Position numbers and translations under genes: made by a program. From positions 1 through 7,225 of the forward strand of contig BNXR01000093.1 of NCBI GenBank assembly GCA_025999735.1: 7,225 nucleotides of DNA, given 5' to 3'. Below, piece after piece: positions 1 through 6,994 of the stretch. Each line of letters starts with the position of its first letter. The first letter of the stretch is position 1. Under the pieces are notes generated by a model, which was not told where the DNA came from, did not search any database, and saw only the letters and a list, made by a program, of their open reading frames with translations. This stretch comes from Bacteroidia bacterium (GTDB lineage Bacteria > Bacteroidota > Bacteroidia > Bacteroidales > Marinifilaceae).

Positions 1-1154
1 TATGACTGAAGTAAAGAATTTAAAAAGCCCCGTTTGACTTCTCCATTCGGAAAACCCAAGGTATATAAATCGAATTGGCTGTTGTATTTTTTTATCGTGA
101 GGTAGCCGGTTTGAAAAAGCAACGGGATGGGGTTTCTGGCTTCGCGACGATAATCATTTATACCGACAGCAGAAATGGTAACACCCTTTTCAAAATCTAT
201 AATGTCAAACTTGTTCTGCAGCAATTCTTCCACTAGAAAAGTGGGAGTACCTGTTTCGTACCAATAATCACCTAATCGCTCTTTTGACAACACACTCACG
301 GTACTGAAAGGATTGTAAACGCTCGGTCCATCATAAAAGAAGTAGTATCCGTTATATTCATCTTTCAATTTTTCTATCATTTCGACACGTGAGCGACCGG
401 TTTTCCGGGCTAAAGTCTCAATTTCAGGTGTAAAATTAGTTTCTAATTCTTCTTGTGTGATACCACAAATGGTTGTATATTTTTCGCTTAAAGATATGTC
501 ACATAATTGATTAAGGTCAGAAAAAACACTGACTTTTGAGAATTTTGTCACGCCCGTGAGCAAGGAAAAGCGAATATTTTGATCTGAGCCTTTCAGTACA
601 GAGAAAAAACCTTTTAGCATTTCTCTCATTTGCGCATTCAATTCGGGATTGTACATGGTCTGAGTCAGTGCACGGTCGTACTCGTCTATCAGAACGACTA
701 CATTTTTGCCGGTTTTGGCTACTGCCCTATCTATTAACCCTGCAAAGCGCGCACCATAAGTAGTCTCATATTTAGATTTTCCCCAAATGTCTTCCAATTT
801 AGACAACTTCTCATTCAGAAAAGCATCCAACTGCAAAATGTCATTTGTGTAAGTACCAGCCACAAAATCGAATAAAAACACCGGATATTCTATCCATTCC
901 GTCTCCAATTTTTCCATCGCCAGCCCTTTAAAAAGCTCTTTGTCAGCGCGAAAATAGGCGGCAAGTGTAGAAATGAGTAAACTTTTCCCGAAGCGACGTG
1001 GACGGGAAAGAAAATTATGCTTTGCATCATGAGCTAACTCATAGACAAGAGCCGTTTTATCTACATAGACCCACTCTCCTGCTCCCATTTCCTTAAAATT
1101 CTGAATGCCAATCGGCATCTTGCGGCGACCGCCTGTTCTGTAATCGTTGTTCAT
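1..1154 (-). CDS. AAA-ATPase-like / PD-(D/E)XK family protein, copy 1 (C-terminus beyond the window)
   Basis: This third gene of the array in transcription order is open from its ATG at 1154 to the window edge: 384 codons without a stop, about 150 residues short of its 534-residue paralogues. It keeps the N-terminal AAA-ATPase-like domain: the degenerate P-loop RPRRFGKS (residues 51-58), Walker B VVVLIDEYD (152-160) and the TGVTKFSK segment (200-207). The nuclease domain would lie outside the window. The start is fixed by homology (MNNDYR, as in the other copies) and by AGGAGGAA five bases upstream. Residues 1-60 follow copy 3, about 97-208 follow copy 2, 224-251 and 291-292 follow copy 3 again, and 319-327 follow copy 2, so the gene is a mosaic. 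The family is PF09820-like by motif recognition; its function is unknown. Automated labels such as sialate esterase for such proteins have no support here. Confidence 0.9.
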   Translation of the reverse strand, partial: MNNDYRTGGRRKMPIGIQNFKEMGAGEWVYVDKTALVYELAHDAKHNFLSRPRRFGKSLLISTLAAYFRADKELFKGLAMEKLETEWIEYPVFLFDFVAGTYTNDILQLDAFLNEKLSKLEDIWGKSKYETTYGARFAGLIDRAVAKTGKNVVVLIDEYDRALTQTMYNPELNAQMREMLKGFFSVLKGSDQNIRFSLLTGVTKFSKVSVFSDLNQLCDISLSEKYTTICGITQEELETNFTPEIETLARKTGRSRVEMIEKLKDEYNGYYFFYDGPSVYNPFSTVSVLSKERLGDYWYETGTPTFLVEELLQNKFDIIDFEKGVTISAVGINDYRREARNPIPLLFQTGYLTIKKYNSQFDLYTLGFPNGEVKRGFLNSLLQS

Positions 1155-1232
1155 GTTTATTCCTCCTATTTTCTTTATTGATTTAATCCAAACGTCCACA
1201 ATGGCAAGACATTTTTATATCCATATTCAATA
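1155..1232 (-). repeat. Spacer between copies 2 and 1 (78 bp)
   Basis: Intergenic DNA between the stop of copy 2 and the start of copy 1. It is almost identical to the spacer at 2838-2914, with a few substitutions and a one-base indel near 1170-1180. It carries the AGGAGGAA site of copy 1. I see no clear TAnnTTTG promoter box and no strong hairpin followed by a T run, so copies 2 and 1 may share a transcript (inference). Confidence 0.85.
1160..1167 (-). promoter_or_regulatory. Strong Shine-Dalgarno sequence of copy 1
   Basis: AGGAGGAA on the minus strand ends five bases before the ATG at 1154. It is close to a perfect anti-SD match, which is unusual in Bacteroidota, where many genes lack one. 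It confirms the chosen start and is identical to the site before copy 2. Confidence 0.8.
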
Positions 1233-2837
1233 TTATTCGCCCCCTTTGCGCCACTCTTTGATGTTTCGCTTTTCCGTATCAAAGACAACACCGATTTTGA
1301 TGATTTCTCGCTTATCGTTCGGATCGGTCTCAAAGGGCTTAGCATACCCTTTTTCTTCAATTTGCGCCAGAGCTTCTTCAACCGTACCGCCTGATGCCAC
1401 TTTAAATTCAAATATATAAACTCTCTCATCTAATTTGATGATAGCATCCGCTCTGCCGATATTCCCGTGTACTTCGGTGAAGGTCAATTCGCCAAGAAGG
1501 GTCATCAAAACATAAAATGCGTATTCATAATCACGCTCGTTGTGAAGGTTGCTATGCAGGTCGTAGGGTAGAGCAGCAAAGAACGAGGTAAGGCGGTTGA
1601 AGAAATCTTCCAGATTGCCCTCTAATAAATCTGTACCGAACTGTGCATAACTATATGTGCTTCCTGAGCCTGCCTGCACCGAATATGACTGAAGTAAAGA
1701 ATTTAAAAAGCCCCGTTTGACTTCTCCATTCGGAAAACCCAAGGTATATAAATCGAATTGGCTGTTGTATTTTTTTATCGTGAGGTAGCCGGTTTGAAAA
1801 AGCAACGGGACGGGGTTTTTGGCTTCGCGACGATAGTCATTTATATCGGCAGCAGAAATGGTAACACCCTTTTCAAAGTCTATAATGTCAAACTTGTTCT
1901 GTAGCAATTCTTCCACCAGAAAGGTGGGAGTGCCTGTTTCGTACCAATAATCACCTAATCGACTGTTTGACAACACACTCACGGTACTGAAAGGATTGTA
2001 AACGCTCGGTCCATCATAAAAGAAGTAGTACCCGTTATATTCATCTTTCAATTTTTCTATCATTTCGACACGTGAACGACCGGTTTCCGCAGCCAAAGTC
2101 TCAATTTCAGGTGTAAAATTAGTTTCTAATTCTTCTTGTGTGATGCCACAAATGGTTGTATATTTTTTGCTTAAAGATATGTCACATAACTGATTAAGGT
2201 CAGAAAAAACACTGACTTTGGAGAATTTTGTCACACCCGTAAGCAAGGAAAATCGAATATTTTTATCTGAGCCTTTCAGTACAGAGAAAAAACCTTTTAG
2301 CATTTCTCTCATTTGCGTATTCAATTCGGGATTGTACATGGTCTGAGTCAGTGCACGGTCGTACTCGTCTATCAGGACGACTACATTTTTGCCGGTTTTG
2401 GCTACTGCCCTATCTATTAACCCTGCAAAGCGCGCACCATAAGTAGTCTCATATTTAGATTTTCCCCAAATGTCTTCCAATTTAGACAACTTCTCATTCA
2501 GAAAAGCATCCAACTGCAAAATGTCATTTGTATAAGTACCAGCCACAAAATCAAAAATAAACACAGGATATTCTACCCATTCCGTCTCCAATTTTTCTAA
2601 CGCCAACCCTTTAAAGAGCTCTTTGTCAGCGCGAAAATAGGCGGCAAGTGTAGAAATGAGTAAACTTTTCCCGAAGCGACGTGGACGGGAAAGAAAATTG
2701 TGAGTGGCATCATTTGACAGTTCATACACAAGGGCAGTCTTATCGACATAGACCCACTCACCCGATACTATCTTGTCAAAACTCTGTATGCCTATCGGCA
2801 TCTTGCGGCGACCGCCTATTCTGTAATCGTTGTTCAT
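1233..2837 (-). CDS. AAA-ATPase-like / PD-(D/E)XK nuclease-domain protein, copy 2
   Basis: A complete 534-residue protein. The N-terminal AAA-ATPase-like domain (PF09820 type, by recognition) has a P-loop RPRRFGKS (51-58) with the usual K-S pair but without the leading glycine of a classical Walker A, as is usual for this family. Walker B is VVVLIDEYD (152-160, D157/E158), and a conserved TGVTKFSK stretch (200-207) follows. The C-terminal part resembles the PDDEXK_9/DUF1703 nuclease fold: GRAD (461-464) and EFK (477-479) supply the expected D and E-x-K residues, so a catalytically competent nuclease core looks intact. There is no signal peptide or membrane segment, so it is probably cytoplasmic. 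The start is set by AGGAGGAA just upstream. By hand count it differs from copy 3 at about 62 of 534 residues. Its role is unknown: ATP-dependent nucleic-acid processing, defence or a selfish gene are all possible. Confidence 0.93.
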   Translation of the reverse strand: MNNDYRIGGRRKMPIGIQSFDKIVSGEWVYVDKTALVYELSNDATHNFLSRPRRFGKSLLISTLAAYFRADKELFKGLALEKLETEWVEYPVFIFDFVAGTYTNDILQLDAFLNEKLSKLEDIWGKSKYETTYGARFAGLIDRAVAKTGKNVVVLIDEYDRALTQTMYNPELNTQMREMLKGFFSVLKGSDKNIRFSLLTGVTKFSKVSVFSDLNQLCDISLSKKYTTICGITQEELETNFTPEIETLAAETGRSRVEMIEKLKDEYNGYYFFYDGPSVYNPFSTVSVLSNSRLGDYWYETGTPTFLVEELLQNKFDIIDFEKGVTISAADINDYRREAKNPVPLLFQTGYLTIKKYNSQFDLYTLGFPNGEVKRGFLNSLLQSYSVQAGSGSTYSYAQFGTDLLEGNLEDFFNRLTSFFAALPYDLHSNLHNERDYEYAFYVLMTLLGELTFTEVHGNIGRADAIIKLDERVYIFEFKVASGGTVEEALAQIEEKGYAKPFETDPNDKREIIKIGVVFDTEKRNIKEWRKGGE

Positions 2838-2914
2838 GTTTATTCCTCCTATTTTTTTACTGATTTAATCCAAACGTCCACAATGGCAAGACATTTTTAT
2901 ATCCATATTCAATA
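2838..2914 (-). repeat. Spacer between copies 3 and 2 (77 bp)
   Basis: Intergenic DNA between the stop of copy 3 and the start of copy 2, nearly identical to 1155-1232. A GACGTTTG stretch on the minus strand is only a partial match to the Bacteroidota -7 box (no TA at its start), so an internal promoter is not supported. No convincing terminator is visible. Confidence 0.85.
2843..2850 (-). promoter_or_regulatory. Strong Shine-Dalgarno sequence of copy 2
   Basis: AGGAGGAA lies five bases upstream of the ATG at 2837 on the minus strand, the same as in front of copy 1. Copy 3 has a different, weaker site, so this element was multiplied together with the spacer. Confidence 0.8.
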
Positions 2915-4519
2915 TTATTCGCCACCTTTGCGCCACTCCTTGATGTTTCGCTTTTCCGTATCAAAGACAACACCGATTTTGATGATTTCTCGCTTATCGT
3001 TCGGATCGGTCTCAAAGGGCTTAGCATACCCTTTTTCTTCAATTTGCGCCAGAGCTTCTTCAACCGTACCACCTGATGTCACTTTAAATTCAAATATATA
3101 AACTCGCTCATCTAATTTGATGATAGCATCCGCTCTGCCAATATTTCCGTGTACTTCGGTGAAGGTCAATTGCCCAAGCAGGGTCATCAAAACATAAAAT
3201 GCGTACTCATAATCACGCTCGTTGTGGAGGTTACTATGCAGGTCGTAGGGAAGAGCAGCAAAGAACGAGGTAAGGCGGTTGAAGAAATTTTCTAGATTAC
3301 CCTCTAATAAATCTGTACCGAACTGTGCATAATTATACGTATATCCTGAGCCTGCCTGCACCGAATATGATTGAAGCAAAGAGTTTAAAAAGCCCCGTTT
3401 GACTTCCCCATTCGGAAAACCCAAGGTATATAAATCGAATTGGCTGTTGTAATTCTTTATGGTGAGGTAGCCGGTTTGAAAAAGCAGCGGGATGGGATTT
3501 CCGGCTTCGCGACGATAATCATTTATGCCTTCAGCAGAAGTGGTAATACCCTTTTCAAAGTCTAGAATGTCAAACTTGTTCTGCAGCAATTCTTCCACCA
3601 GAAAGGTGGGAGTACCTGTTTCATACCAATAATCACCTAATCTCTCTTTTGACAACACACTCACGGTACTGTAAGGATTGTAAACGCTCGGTCCATCATA
3701 AAAGAAGTAGTATCCGTTATATTCATCTTTCAATTTTTCTATCATTTCGACACGTGAACGACCGGTTTTCCGGGCTAAAGTCTCAATTTCAGGTGTAAAA
3801 TTAGTTTCTAATTCTTCTTGTGTGATACCACAAATGGTTGTGTATTTTTCGCTTAAAGATATGTCACATAATTGGTTAAGGTCAGAAAAAACACTGATTT
3901 TTGAGAATTTAGTCACGCCCGTAAGCAAAGAAAAGCGAATATTTTTATCAGAGCCTTTCAGCACGGAGAAAAAACCTTTCAAGGTGGCCTTAACTTGCTG
4001 ATTTAGCTCCGGATTATCCATTGTCTGCGTAAGTGCACGGTCGTATTCATCAATCAGGATGACTACATTTTTGCCAGTTTTCTCGGCAGCACGCTTTACT
4101 AAGCCGGCAAAACGCAATCCTAGTGCGTCCTCTTCTTTAGCTTTACCCCATACTTTTTCCAACTCGGAGAGTTTTAGGTTGAGGAAGGATTCTAACTGAG
4201 AGATATTTTCTTCGTAGGTAGCAATTACAAAATCAAAAATAAACACCGGGTATTCTATCCATTCCGTCTCCAATTTTTCTACCGCCATCCCTTTAAAGAG
4301 TTCCTTGTCAGCGCGAAAATAGGCGGCAAGTGTAGAAATGAGTAAACTTTTCCCGAAACGACGTGGACGGGAAAGAAAATTATGCTTTGCATCATGAGCT
4401 AACTCATAGACAAGAGCCGTTTTATCTACATAGACCCACTCTCCTGCTCCCATTTCCTCAAAATTCTGTATGCCTATTGGCATCTTGCGGCGACCGCCTG
4501 TTCTGTAATCGTTGTTCAT
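2915..4519 (-). CDS. AAA-ATPase-like / PD-(D/E)XK nuclease-domain protein, copy 3 (promoter-proximal)
   Basis: The first gene of the array in transcription order, complete at 534 residues. It has the same layout as copy 2: P-loop RPRRFGKS (51-58), Walker B VVILIDEYD (152-160), TGVTKFSK (200-207), then GRAD (461-464) and EFK (477-479) of the PD-(D/E)XK-type domain. All motif residues are intact. About half of its differences from copy 2 fall in residues 99-179, between Walker A and Walker B, and another group lies at 19-45. Residues 357-534 differ at only five positions. The start is supported by homology and by AAGGAA seven bases upstream. It follows the GT8 gene after 57 bp holding a probable promoter. 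Its role is unknown; family membership is recognised from motifs only. Confidence 0.93.
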   Translation of the reverse strand: MNNDYRTGGRRKMPIGIQNFEEMGAGEWVYVDKTALVYELAHDAKHNFLSRPRRFGKSLLISTLAAYFRADKELFKGMAVEKLETEWIEYPVFIFDFVIATYEENISQLESFLNLKLSELEKVWGKAKEEDALGLRFAGLVKRAAEKTGKNVVILIDEYDRALTQTMDNPELNQQVKATLKGFFSVLKGSDKNIRFSLLTGVTKFSKISVFSDLNQLCDISLSEKYTTICGITQEELETNFTPEIETLARKTGRSRVEMIEKLKDEYNGYYFFYDGPSVYNPYSTVSVLSKERLGDYWYETGTPTFLVEELLQNKFDILDFEKGITTSAEGINDYRREAGNPIPLLFQTGYLTIKNYNSQFDLYTLGFPNGEVKRGFLNSLLQSYSVQAGSGYTYNYAQFGTDLLEGNLENFFNRLTSFFAALPYDLHSNLHNERDYEYAFYVLMTLLGQLTFTEVHGNIGRADAIIKLDERVYIFEFKVTSGGTVEEALAQIEEKGYAKPFETDPNDKREIIKIGVVFDTEKRNIKEWRKGGE

Positions 4520-4526
4520 GTTGATT

Positions 4527-4532
4527 TTCCTT
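4527..4532 (-). promoter_or_regulatory. Ribosome binding site of copy 3
   Basis: AAGGAA on the minus strand, seven bases before the ATG at 4519. It differs from the AGGAGGAA in front of copies 1 and 2 and marks the point where the repeat ends and unique upstream DNA begins. Confidence 0.55.
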
Positions 4533-4554
4533 TATTATGGATACTTCCTCGCCG

Positions 4555-4562
4555 CAAAGATA
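4555..4562 (-). promoter_or_regulatory. Probable Bacteroidota -7 box upstream of the array
   Basis: TATCTTTG on the minus strand matches the Bacteroidota primary sigma factor -7 consensus TAnnTTTG. It lies in the 57-bp gap between the GT8 stop codon and the copy 3 start, leaving a leader of roughly 30 bases. I see no good TTG-type -33 element at the expected distance, so it may be weak. It is the only recognisable promoter element for the array inside the window. Confidence 0.5.
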
Positions 4563-4576
4563 CAACTAATCATCTA

Positions 4577-5557
4577 TCATCTCGTCTTTTTTATCTTTTG
4601 TTTTATGGAATCGGGAAGTAATTTACCTATTTTTCGTTTGAATGATACAGTTAAACGATAAGTAAGTAGCATAATAAATGATAAATAGATTTTGCGAAAG
4701 AAATTTTTAAACGTTTTGTTAGCCGGTCTATAATCCTTAAATGGTGTCATTCTCAAATATTTCCACCAAAGTTTTGTTTGGGGATGATACGACAAATAAT
4801 TCCACGGTTTAACCGGTCCTATATAGTGAACTATGGCAGGATTAGATTTTGCCTCTCTAATGTCTTCTTTAGTCCATATTGATTGACTAACATCAGGCTC
4901 CAAAAGCCAATTCATATTATATTTTGGCGGAAAATAGACTATCTTCTCCCACAAGACCCCATTTAAAATATCCTGATCATTGAATAATATTATATCTTTA
5001 TTCACCACCATATAATCAAGTAATTTAGAAGTAATATTATCTCTGCGCATCAACTCCAAATTCATAAATAAAACACCCGCATTAAAATAGCTAACATTTT
5101 CAGGTAATCCTAAGTTCTTACAATGTTCTTGCATGAAGAAATTCGCAGAATCTTTTGCACAGATTAGATATTTATCATTTATATTTATAGAGCAGAAAAA
5201 CGACAAGGAATCATTAACAATAATATCGCCATCCAAATAGAGTATATTAGTCACTTCGGGTAAAAGTTTAGGAAGAAGTAAACGAAGAAAAGTGTCTTTG
5301 CCTTGCCTACAATCAGGAACTTCCTTCAATTGCTCGTCAGTCACTCCGACCCTCCTGCATAATTGTCCATGTTCATGTATGAAATCCTCTAAAAAGCTAA
5401 TATCATCTTCTTTGATAGAAGAAGTTAAATAGAGCAGATTAACTGTAATGCATATATTCGTATTGTTCGCAAATAATGATTTTAAAAGAACAACTACCGG
5501 CAATATATAATCTGATGCCGTTGTAACTGCAATATCTAATTTTGGTTTATTTTCCAT
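4577..5557 (-). CDS. Glycosyltransferase family 8 protein
   Basis: A 326-residue retaining glycosyltransferase of family GT8, related to LPS glucosyl- and galactosyltransferases of the WaaO/WaaJ type. It probably transfers a hexose from a UDP-sugar to a growing surface glycan on the inner face of the cytoplasmic membrane. The family motifs are present in order: the N-terminal strand LDIAVTT (7-13), the metal-binding DxD in YLDGDIIV (107-114, D109/D111), YFNAGVLFMNL (157-167), NDQD (193-196) and HYIGPVKPW (244-252), whose His and Gly-x-x-Lys-Pro-Trp are typical. There is no signal peptide. The C-terminal 45 residues are basic with a hydrophobic stretch near 289-300, suited to peripheral membrane binding. 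Its start overlaps the methyltransferase end by 11 bp, which suggests translational coupling. Donor and acceptor cannot be told from sequence. Confidence 0.92.
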   Translation of the reverse strand: MENKPKLDIAVTTASDYILPVVVLLKSLFANNTNICITVNLLYLTSSIKEDDISFLEDFIHEHGQLCRRVGVTDEQLKEVPDCRQGKDTFLRLLLPKLLPEVTNILYLDGDIIVNDSLSFFCSININDKYLICAKDSANFFMQEHCKNLGLPENVSYFNAGVLFMNLELMRRDNITSKLLDYMVVNKDIILFNDQDILNGVLWEKIVYFPPKYNMNWLLEPDVSQSIWTKEDIREAKSNPAIVHYIGPVKPWNYLSYHPQTKLWWKYLRMTPFKDYRPANKTFKNFFRKIYLSFIMLLTYRLTVSFKRKIGKLLPDSIKQKIKKTR

Positions 5558-6461
5558 TTCCTATTTTTTCAAATGCAACAAAGACATAGGGACCCAATAT
5601 TTTATGAGTCCTCCGCTTTAAAAATATTTTTGCAAGCCATCTTGTCAATGGTACAATGATCGAAGCAAGTTTTCCAAATTTATTTATGACCTTAAGCGAG
5701 TAATAATAACCTGCATAAGATTTAGGAAGTGGCTGCTCAACGATATTCAATAATTTCAATCCATAGTGATTCCCTAAATTTATCAAACTTTGCTTCCCCC
5801 ATAGTCCAACATGATGAGGAGGTACATTTCCAGCTTCCTTGTGATAATTGTATTTCATGACAAAAGCATCATTGTTAGGCACAGATATTAAAATTTGCCC
5901 CCCCCATTTAACTATTTTTAACGTATTTTGCATAAATAAATCTACATCACTAATATGCTCTAAAACTTGGTAAAAGCAGACTACATCAAATTCTTCTTCG
6001 TGAGTTTTACAAAAATCTTGGATTAGCGTATTGGAGGCTTGATGTCCTTTCCTCCGTAAAACATCAACCGCGTTACTATTCAATTCAATTCCATAACAAT
6101 CAAACCCTTTTTCTTTCAGCATATCAAGGTAAGCTCCATATCCGGAACCAATTTCGCATATTTTATCTTGCGGTTTTATGAAATTCAGAGATAGTTCAAA
6201 CTCCCAACGTGAGGATGAATAATATCCCTCGTTTCTCCCAATACGATTATAAAAAGATTCTTCGTCTAACTTTAAGATGGGCGCATAAAATCTATAGCCG
6301 GTATCTTCACATTCCATGATTGATATAAAAGACAAACCTTCAAATAGTTCAGGCATATCAAGTTTGAATTGCTTTTTTATATTTCCTAAAATGAGTTTTG
6401 TGGGAATTTCACCCACCTTTTTTGTCTTACCACCTGTTATTGGAGATTTAATATTCGCCAT
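5547..6461 (-). CDS. Class I SAM-dependent methyltransferase, probably acting on a surface glycan
   Basis: A 304-residue protein with a Methyltransf_23-like core. Motif I is EIGSGYG (103-109, SAM binding), the acidic residue after strand 2 is in GIELN (124-128), motif II is in FDVVCFYQVLEHI (158-170), and LISVPN (191-196) ends a typical strand. The N-terminal 60 residues (SPITGG at 6-11, ECEDTGYRFYAP at 50-61) resemble the leader of polysaccharide-locus methyltransferases that usually begin CPxTG; here the first cysteine is serine. A hydrophobic, basic segment at 264-284 may touch the membrane. It lies 18 bp after the DUF5618 gene and overlaps GT8 by 11 bp. AAAGG lies about nine bases before the ATG. 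From context the substrate is likely a sugar or lipid-linked glycan, but quinone-type or other substrates cannot be excluded. Confidence 0.85.
   Translation of the reverse strand: MANIKSPITGGKTKKVGEIPTKLILGNIKKQFKLDMPELFEGLSFISIMECEDTGYRFYAPILKLDEESFYNRIGRNEGYYSSSRWEFELSLNFIKPQDKICEIGSGYGAYLDMLKEKGFDCYGIELNSNAVDVLRRKGHQASNTLIQDFCKTHEEEFDVVCFYQVLEHISDVDLFMQNTLKIVKWGGQILISVPNNDAFVMKYNYHKEAGNVPPHHVGLWGKQSLINLGNHYGLKLLNIVEQPLPKSYAGYYYSLKVINKFGKLASIIVPLTRWLAKIFLKRRTHKILGPYVFVAFEKIGNGK
5898..5905 (-). repeat. G8 homopolymer within the methyltransferase gene
   Basis: Eight consecutive G on the coding strand span W186-G187-G188 (TGG GGG GGG). It is the longest G/C run in the window and stands in AT-rich DNA. 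Gain or loss of one base would shift the frame within the last 40% of the protein. Confidence 0.9.
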
Positions 6462-6479
6462 AAGTTTTTACCTTTTGCA

Positions 6480-6953
6480 TTAAAAGAATAGCGTAAACAT
6501 TTTATTTAGAACAGAGGACTTCGCCGGTGGCAATTCTATTACATGAATGGGCTTAATCCGCGCTATAATGTCGTAAGCAGAATCAAAGCCACTTTTTATT
6601 ACATCTGCTTTTTGTACGCCCTCATAATACCCATCAATATGCAGAATGCGATAAGCAGAATGGAGTTCCTTTGAGAGTTTCCCATCTAATTTACCCGCTT
6701 CGATCGTATAAAACTCAATAGATTTATGCTTCTTCTTGGGGGGCATTGTCACTCCTTTGAGTTCAAAATAGGCGTCCAGGGCGAGTAAAACCCCATTGTA
6801 GGCGGTCCCACAAGCGGTGCGCACGTACTTTTTATCTGTATAAAAATTGTCTTCCTTGTTTGCTTTTTGCAAGGTCTCTTTCGCGTTGTTCATATACCGC
6901 ATAGACTCAGCGTAAGCGCGCTGTTTGATTCCTTCCTGTTCTTCATTTGACAT
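6480..6953 (-). CDS. DUF5618 family protein (function unknown)
   Basis: A 157-residue soluble, mostly helical protein that I recognise as DUF5618-like, a family common in Bacteroidota. The conserved stretches are RYMNNAKETLQKA (19-31), YTDKKYVRTACGTAYNGVLLALDAYFEL in segments between 38 and 65, the basic PPKKKHKS (71-78), and AYRILHIDGYYEG (100-112). The helical pattern recalls small HEPN-like proteins, but I see no R-x4-6-H ribonuclease motif that I would trust. A C-terminal tail of about 20 residues (136-157) extends past the conserved region. The ATG at 6953 follows an A-rich leader with a run of nine A and no clear SD. A probable promoter lies about 42 bases upstream, so it seems to head the transcript with the methyltransferase and GT8 genes, although nothing links it to glycan synthesis. 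Confidence 0.8.
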   Translation of the reverse strand: MSNEEQEGIKQRAYAESMRYMNNAKETLQKANKEDNFYTDKKYVRTACGTAYNGVLLALDAYFELKGVTMPPKKKHKSIEFYTIEAGKLDGKLSKELHSAYRILHIDGYYEGVQKADVIKSGFDSAYDIIARIKPIHVIELPPAKSSVLNKMFTLFF

Positions 6954-6994
6954 GATTTTCTTTTTTTTTAGGTTTTTACTCCGTTTAGACTTTG

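Larger units (their letters stand above)
1..4523 (-). repeat. Tandem array of three AAA-ATPase/PD-(D/E)XK paralogues, period about 1.68 kb
   Basis: Three head-to-tail direct repeat units, each one gene plus a 77-78 bp spacer. Base 1 of the window aligns with base 1684, and the three start codons lie at 1154, 2837 and 4519, giving offsets of 1683 and 1682. The single-base difference comes from an indel in the spacer, so the coding parts keep the same length. On the right, similarity stops within a few bases upstream of the copy 3 start codon, where copies 1 and 2 have repeated spacer sequence and copy 3 has unrelated promoter sequence. The left end is outside the window, so the copy number is at least three. 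No transposase and no terminal inverted repeats are seen, so unequal crossing-over or replication slippage is the simplest origin (inference). Confidence 0.95.

Noticed and set aside
1..1154. Copy 1 as a pseudogene
   Set aside because: I found no stop or net indel relative to copy 2 over 384 codons; the missing C-terminus is due only to the window edge.
1155..1232. Terminator hairpin in the array spacers
   Set aside because: Only 3-bp complementary pieces (such as CCA/TGG) were seen, without a following T run, so no intrinsic terminator can be claimed.
1147..1429. Open frames of 84-90 codons on both strands over the start of spacer 1 and the 3' end of copy 2
   Set aside because: They overlap the conserved nuclease-domain coding region in other frames, show low-complexity or basic composition, and match no family. 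The same shadows recur at 2857-3101 because the DNA is repeated.
2681..2863. Plus-strand open frame of 60 codons over the 5' end of copy 2
   Set aside because: It lies antisense to the P-loop coding region, has no ribosome binding site, and its cysteine- and histidine-rich content is that of a chance frame.
1..4523. A transposon or insertion sequence as the cause of the repeat
   Set aside because: There is no transposase or integrase gene, no terminal inverted repeats and no target-site duplication at the visible right edge. A plain tandem duplication explains the data.
1..4523. CRISPR array
   Set aside because: The repeats are whole genes with a 1.68-kb period, not short repeats with unique spacers, and no cas gene is present.
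6961..6969. A9 tract in the DUF5618 leader as a phase-variation switch
   Set aside because: Poly-A stretches before start codons are common in AT-rich Bacteroidota leaders, and the tract is not placed between promoter elements. It is too weak to report.
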